Below are positions 61,046-64,000 of a DNA stretch of 64,000 nucleotides, in pieces. The notes under the pieces were generated by a model. That model was not told the DNA's origin and searched no databases. It saw nothing but the letters and a program-made list of their open reading frames with translations. Source of the DNA: an uncultured Paracoccaceae bacterium (GTDB lineage: Bacteria > Pseudomonadota > Alphaproteobacteria > Rhodobacterales > Rhodobacteraceae); NCBI GenBank assembly GCA_947500005.1, contig CANMQJ010000015.1, forward strand, positions 88,751-152,750. Reading direction: 5' to 3'. Position numbers and translations under genes: made by a program. Each line of letters starts with the position of its first letter. Position 1 is the first letter of the stretch.

Positions 61046-61573
61046 ATGTCGGAAGCCTATCTCGGCCAGATCATCCTGGTCGGTTACAATTTTGCGACTC
61101 GTGGGTTCGCGTTCTGTCAAGGACAGCTCCAGTCCATTTCCCAGAATTCCGCACTGTTTTCGCTGCTCGGGACGACCTACGGCGGGGACGGACAAACGAC
61201 TTTTGGCCTGCCGAACCTTTCCGGGCGCGTTCCAATCGGTCAGGGGAACGGTCCGGGGCTAAGCCCGCGCCAACTCGGTCAGATCGGAGGGAGCGAGTCG
61301 ACCACTTTGTCGGTCGCAAATATGCCGAGCCACAACCACGCCGCGGCGCTCAGTGCGGAGAGCGCGGCCGCCTCATCCTCGGACCCGAACGGACGATTGC
61401 TGGCGCAGGCACTAACCTACGCAGACCCAGGCCGGGCGCAGAACGTCGTCATGTCCAACGAGGCCATTTCGGTGGGCAATAACGGCGGAGGCCAGTCCTT
61501 CAACAACATGCAGCCATTCCTCGTCATGAATTACCAGATCTCCCTCTTCGGGATCTTTCCGTCTCGCAATTGA
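61046..61573 (+). CDS. Phage tail-collar domain protein (microcystin-dependent protein type)
   Basis: The 175-residue protein begins MSEAYLGQIILVGYNFATRG, then the tail-collar signature FAFCQGQLQSISQNSALFSL with TTYGGDGQTTFGLPNLSGRV, and ends NMQPFLVMNYQISLFGIFPS. These features match the short bacterial tail-collar proteins known as microcystin-dependent proteins (Mdp). Such proteins are found outside phages and are thought to be surface-exposed or secreted. GGAAGGAAGGGG precedes ATG 61046. It is followed closely by the acetyltransferase gene. Confidence 0.88.
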   Translation: MSEAYLGQIILVGYNFATRGFAFCQGQLQSISQNSALFSLLGTTYGGDGQTTFGLPNLSGRVPIGQGNGPGLSPRQLGQIGGSESTTLSVANMPSHNHAAALSAESAAASSSDPNGRLLAQALTYADPGRAQNVVMSNEAISVGNNGGGQSFNNMQPFLVMNYQISLFGIFPSRN

Positions 61574-61592
61574 ACGGCGGGCGGACGACGCC

Positions 61593-62105
61593 GTGAGCCA
61601 CGCGCAGGAACAGACCCGTGGCGCGATCTCGTTTCGCGTGATCCACGATGCCGACAAATCCTTCTTGCGCCGGGTCCATGCCTCGACGCGCGAATGGGAG
61701 TTCCGGTTGACGCTCTGGTCCGAGGCGGACAGGACCGATTTCCTCGACCGTCAGTTCGACTTGCAGGACCTGCACTACAAGCGCACCTACCCTACCGCTA
61801 TTTTCCGGATCGTCGTCCTGGACGGAGTCGATATCGGCCGCCTCTACCTAGACAGGCAAGACGAGTGTCTTCGTATCCTCGAGTTCAGCCTGCTGACCCG
61901 TCATAGGGGTCACGGCGTCGGCACCGATATTCTGCGCAGCCTGCTGAACGAGGCCCATGGCGGCAAGGTGCCTGTCCGTCTGCAGGTTGAGCGTGAAAAC
62001 CCTGCCCTGCGCCTCTATCTGCGCCACGGGTTCCGGCCAGTCGGGCAACACGGCCATCACTTGGAACTGGAATGGAAACCCGATCTGCGCAAGCGGGAGA
62101 TCTGA
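61593..62105 (+). CDS. GNAT-family N-acetyltransferase
   Basis: The 170-residue protein has the GNAT fold with the acetyl-CoA-binding segment LTRHRGHGVGTDILRSLLNE (the R/Q-x-x-G-x-G/A loop) and the closing LRLYLRHGFRPVG. The start is GTG 61593, 19 bases after the tail-collar gene. Its position suggests modification of a neighbouring protein or of a small molecule; the substrate cannot be inferred. Confidence 0.87.
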   Translation: MSHAQEQTRGAISFRVIHDADKSFLRRVHASTREWEFRLTLWSEADRTDFLDRQFDLQDLHYKRTYPTAIFRIVVLDGVDIGRLYLDRQDECLRILEFSLLTRHRGHGVGTDILRSLLNEAHGGKVPVRLQVERENPALRLYLRHGFRPVGQHGHHLELEWKPDLRKREI

Positions 62106-62115
62106 GTGTCACGCC

Positions 62116-62451
62116 TCAGTTGAACACACTCTCGTAGAGCATGCAGTCGCGGTCGCGGCGGAACGGGCTGATGAATAGGGTCAGTGTCCCCGTGCGAGGA
62201 TTGTCCACGCTCGCGAGCCCGCTTTGCAGCACGGGATCGAGCGGCCCGACAAAGGTGAGTGCGAACGCCTTGCGAGGCGGCAGTATCATGCCATCGACGA
62301 CGACCTCCGAGTCGCGGACTGTCGAGCCCTCGAAAAGCTTTATGTTGTCGAGCGTCAGGTCGATCGGCCCCATGGTCGATGCGACCGTGAAAATTTCGCC
62401 CACATACTGGCGAAACGTCTCGGCATCGGCGGTCATGAGGTCGACTGTCAT
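62116..62451 (-). CDS. DUF6916-like small protein (111 aa)
   Basis: The protein starts MTVDLMTADAETFRQYVGEI and is a predicted all-beta domain with PRKAFALTFVGPLDPVLQSG and GTLTLFISPFRRDRDCMLYE, features I associate with the DUF6916-type proteins often encoded beside tail-collar genes. There is no signal peptide or membrane segment. It is convergent with the acetyltransferase (ten-base gap) and divergent from the Hint gene. Confidence 0.7.
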   Translation of the reverse strand: MTVDLMTADAETFRQYVGEIFTVASTMGPIDLTLDNIKLFEGSTVRDSEVVVDGMILPPRKAFALTFVGPLDPVLQSGLASVDNPRTGTLTLFISPFRRDRDCMLYESVFN

Positions 62452-62654
62452 TCAGCTTTGCTCCAGAGCATACGCCTCCTTATGACAGCGCCGCTCACCA
62501 CAGGCAAACCGAGTCGCGGCGGCTTTTCCGCCGACGCGAAAAGCTCTTTCCTTCGAAAAAAAAGACGCAGATACTCGCGATAAGATTGTTCGACTTTTGG
62601 GGCACACGTACACCGTGTCCCTGCTCGGGCAGCGGCAACATCGGAGAGACGGTC

Positions 62655-63545
62655 ATGGGAACGTTCACATATACGCATTTCGTCGACTACATAGGAAATG
62701 GCGACGGGGCAGGCTCCCCCCTCTCGAGTTTGATCGGTGGAACGCTGAGCGATGGCGATTCGGACACGACGTTCGAGATCGGCGATACGGTTTCGGCGGG
62801 AACAATCATCAACTCCACCCCGACGACTGGCACCTATCTCGGCACGACGGTGATCGACGGGGCGGAATGGCCCGTCTTCTATTTTGCCCGGGACGACGCG
62901 TCGCTCGTGTTTCTCGATCAGGCACCCGTGAACATCCCCAGTACCTTGGCCGTGAACGAGAGCGACACGTTCGACGGGGCCTGTTTCCTGGCCGGCACGA
63001 GAATAGCCACCCCGCTTGGCGAAAAGGCAATTGAACTGCTCGCACCTGGCGATCACATTCTGACCGCGGATGGCCGCAAGGTGCCTGTCCGCTTCGTCGG
63101 GCGACAGCGCGTTCTAACCGCCTTCGGCATGGCAAAACGGCTGCTCCCGGTTCGGATCAGCGCAGGGGCGCTGGGTGATGGCCTGCCCAAGCGAGACCTT
63201 GTGCTGACGGGCGAACATGCCCTGCTGATCGACGGATTGCTCATCAACGCCGCCGCGCTGATCAACGGGGAAAGCATCGACTGGGTGCCGCTGCGCGAGT
63301 TCCACGGCAGCTACACGGTCTACAATGTCGAGACTGAAGATCACGATGTGCTCCTCGCGGAGGGTGCGCCGGCGGAGACCTTCATCGACTACGTGGAGCG
63401 TGCCGCCTTCGACAACTACCAGGAGTATCTCGACCTCTACGGAGAAGACCGGACCATTTTGGAGATGAGCCTTCCACGTATCTCCGCCGGACGTCTGGTC
63501 CCCGCCAATCTCAAGTCGCGGCTAGCCTGCCTGCAAGCCGCCTGA
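62655..63545 (+). CDS. Hint-domain protein (Hint_2 type) of a secreted cluster
   Basis: The 296-residue protein has an N-terminal beta region (FTYTHFVDYIGNGDGAGSPL onward) followed by a Hint domain that opens at DGACFLAGTRIATPLGEKAI, with the nucleophilic Cys directly after DGA. It continues with LAPGDHILTADGRKVPVRFV and the conserved His in LVLTGEHALLIDG, and the VYNVETEDHDVLLAEG block. Hint domains self-cleave at such a Cys. In roseobacters this subtype occurs in Gly/Asp-rich surface proteins. ATG 62655 with GGAGAGAC upstream was chosen. Function of the released parts is unknown. Confidence 0.87.
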   Translation: MGTFTYTHFVDYIGNGDGAGSPLSSLIGGTLSDGDSDTTFEIGDTVSAGTIINSTPTTGTYLGTTVIDGAEWPVFYFARDDASLVFLDQAPVNIPSTLAVNESDTFDGACFLAGTRIATPLGEKAIELLAPGDHILTADGRKVPVRFVGRQRVLTAFGMAKRLLPVRISAGALGDGLPKRDLVLTGEHALLIDGLLINAAALINGESIDWVPLREFHGSYTVYNVETEDHDVLLAEGAPAETFIDYVERAAFDNYQEYLDLYGEDRTILEMSLPRISAGRLVPANLKSRLACLQAA

Positions 63546-63615
63546 AATCGTCACTTCCCAAGGCGTATCGCAAGGCAGCTAACTGAGAGAGACGCGATGT
63601 GTCTTGAATTTTCGT

Positions 63616-63712
63616 CGGCTAGTCAGGCTGCGCTCCGAGTGGAAGTGGTTGAAGACTGAGTTGTGGACGGCGGCGTACGTCTGCAAACTTCTTACTCGCC
63701 TGAAATGAAGCA
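63616..63712 (+). other. Possible scrap shared with 34456-34520
   Basis: One frame reads RRLVRLRSEWKWLKTELWTA, then AYVCKLLTRLK and a stop. It resembles RLLRLLSELKWFQTGAWTAA at about 34456-34520. Both may be remnants of one mobile element, but no family can be named. Confidence 0.3.
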
Positions 63713-63715
63713 TCG

Positions 63716-63738
63716 CCCGTTCCCGTCGTCGGAACGGG
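63716..63738. terminator. Hairpin CCCGTTCC / GGAACGGG
   Basis: A perfect eight-base stem with a seven-base loop lies about 170 bases after the Hint stop codon. There is no clear T-run, so it may be a terminator-like structure or part of decayed mobile DNA. Confidence 0.4.
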
Positions 63739-63830
63739 AGGTGCGAGTTTCATGCCCGGTTGTTCAGCCCCCTGCCCGTTTCCTGTCTGGCAGCAGAACC
63801 AATCTCCTTCAGCGCAGCACCGCAGGACCT

Positions 63831-64000
63831 CAAGTTCGCCTCGGCAGTTCCACGACGAGGTACGCCGTCAGAGCTGCAATAGAGCAATCTCAAGCTCCGA
63901 CCGCACCGCTGAGCGGGGATCTTGGGATCAATCCGAAGAAGTTGCGAAGTGGCGCAAGCGCGAGGCGGTCGAGGATCGCAAAACGGGCCCGAAGGAACCG
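63831..64000 (+). mobile_element. IS481-family element, 5' part, inverted copy (runs off window)
   Basis: From 63831 the sequence matches the reverse complement of 56068 downward at about 98 percent (three differences seen in the 170 bases), so it is the start of the same transposase on the plus strand. The first three codons are missing, with unrelated sequence before 63831, so this copy is 5'-truncated. It carries the same frameshift after GINPKK. It continues past the window end. Confidence 0.85.

Overview
The window looks like chromosome or large-plasmid DNA from an alphaproteobacterium of the Rhodobacterales (roseobacter) type. This is an inference from the high G+C content, two complete TRAP transporter operons, a family of glycine/aspartate-rich RTX exoproteins, Hint and tail-collar proteins typical of that group, and small conserved alphaproteobacterial genes. 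No rRNA, tRNA or CRISPR array was seen.

Layout. 0-1.7 kb: 3' end of an RTX gene, then a decayed IS66 transposase. 1.7-8 kb: LysR regulator diverging from a five-gene operon (TRAP large permease, binding protein, small permease, N-acyl-D-amino-acid deacylase, D-cysteine desulfhydrase-like PLP enzyme), which reads as uptake and breakdown of an acylated or D-configured amino compound. 8-15 kb: a minus-strand run of eight small genes (two transglutaminase-fold proteins, a zinc ribbon, two proteins sharing an LPAG motif, a secreted seven-repeat cysteine protein, a 44-residue protein), plus short plus-strand genes and a Crp/Fnr regulator. 15-19 kb: a large RTX protein with a CHRD domain. 19-27.5 kb: four secreted DUF1254/DUF1214-type proteins with an outer-membrane-type protein, next to a truncated and a complete AraC regulator. 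27.6-34.3 kb: Crp/Fnr, LysE, a small membrane protein, a BASS transporter and a 1312-residue tandem-cyclase/ATPase. 34.8-41.6 kb: an orphan RTX 3' fragment and three RTX genes in tandem. 41.7-42.8 kb: remnants (recombinase, outer-membrane protein, IS110). 42.9-51.1 kb: a second TRAP operon with acyl-CoA ligase and hot-dog dehydratase, diverging from IclR, a PaaI thioesterase and a CaiB CoA-transferase; this reads as a carboxylic-acid catabolic unit working through CoA esters. 51.8-55.1 kb: a two-gene operon of an ATP-grasp ligase and a protein with a papain-like Gln-Cys-His-Asn signature. 55.3-58.5 kb: IS481 copy, truncated sensor kinase and response regulator, and a frameshifted RND pump. 58.6-60.4 kb: an HWE-type histidine kinase with a stand-alone receiver. 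60.6-60.9 kb: IS5 and IS110 scraps. 61-63.5 kb: tail-collar, GNAT, DUF6916-like and Hint genes. 63.8-64 kb: start of a second IS481 copy in inverted orientation.

Two things stand out. First, at least five intact or partial RTX genes plus one scrap share an almost invariant C-terminal module of about 110 residues behind unrelated N-terminal domains, so the locus looks like an exoprotein diversification array. No type I secretion ABC or membrane-fusion gene is in the window. Second, the ATP-grasp/papain-like pair is the best candidate for an undescribed biochemical system. Many junctions carry dead transposases, so the region is accessory and rearranged.
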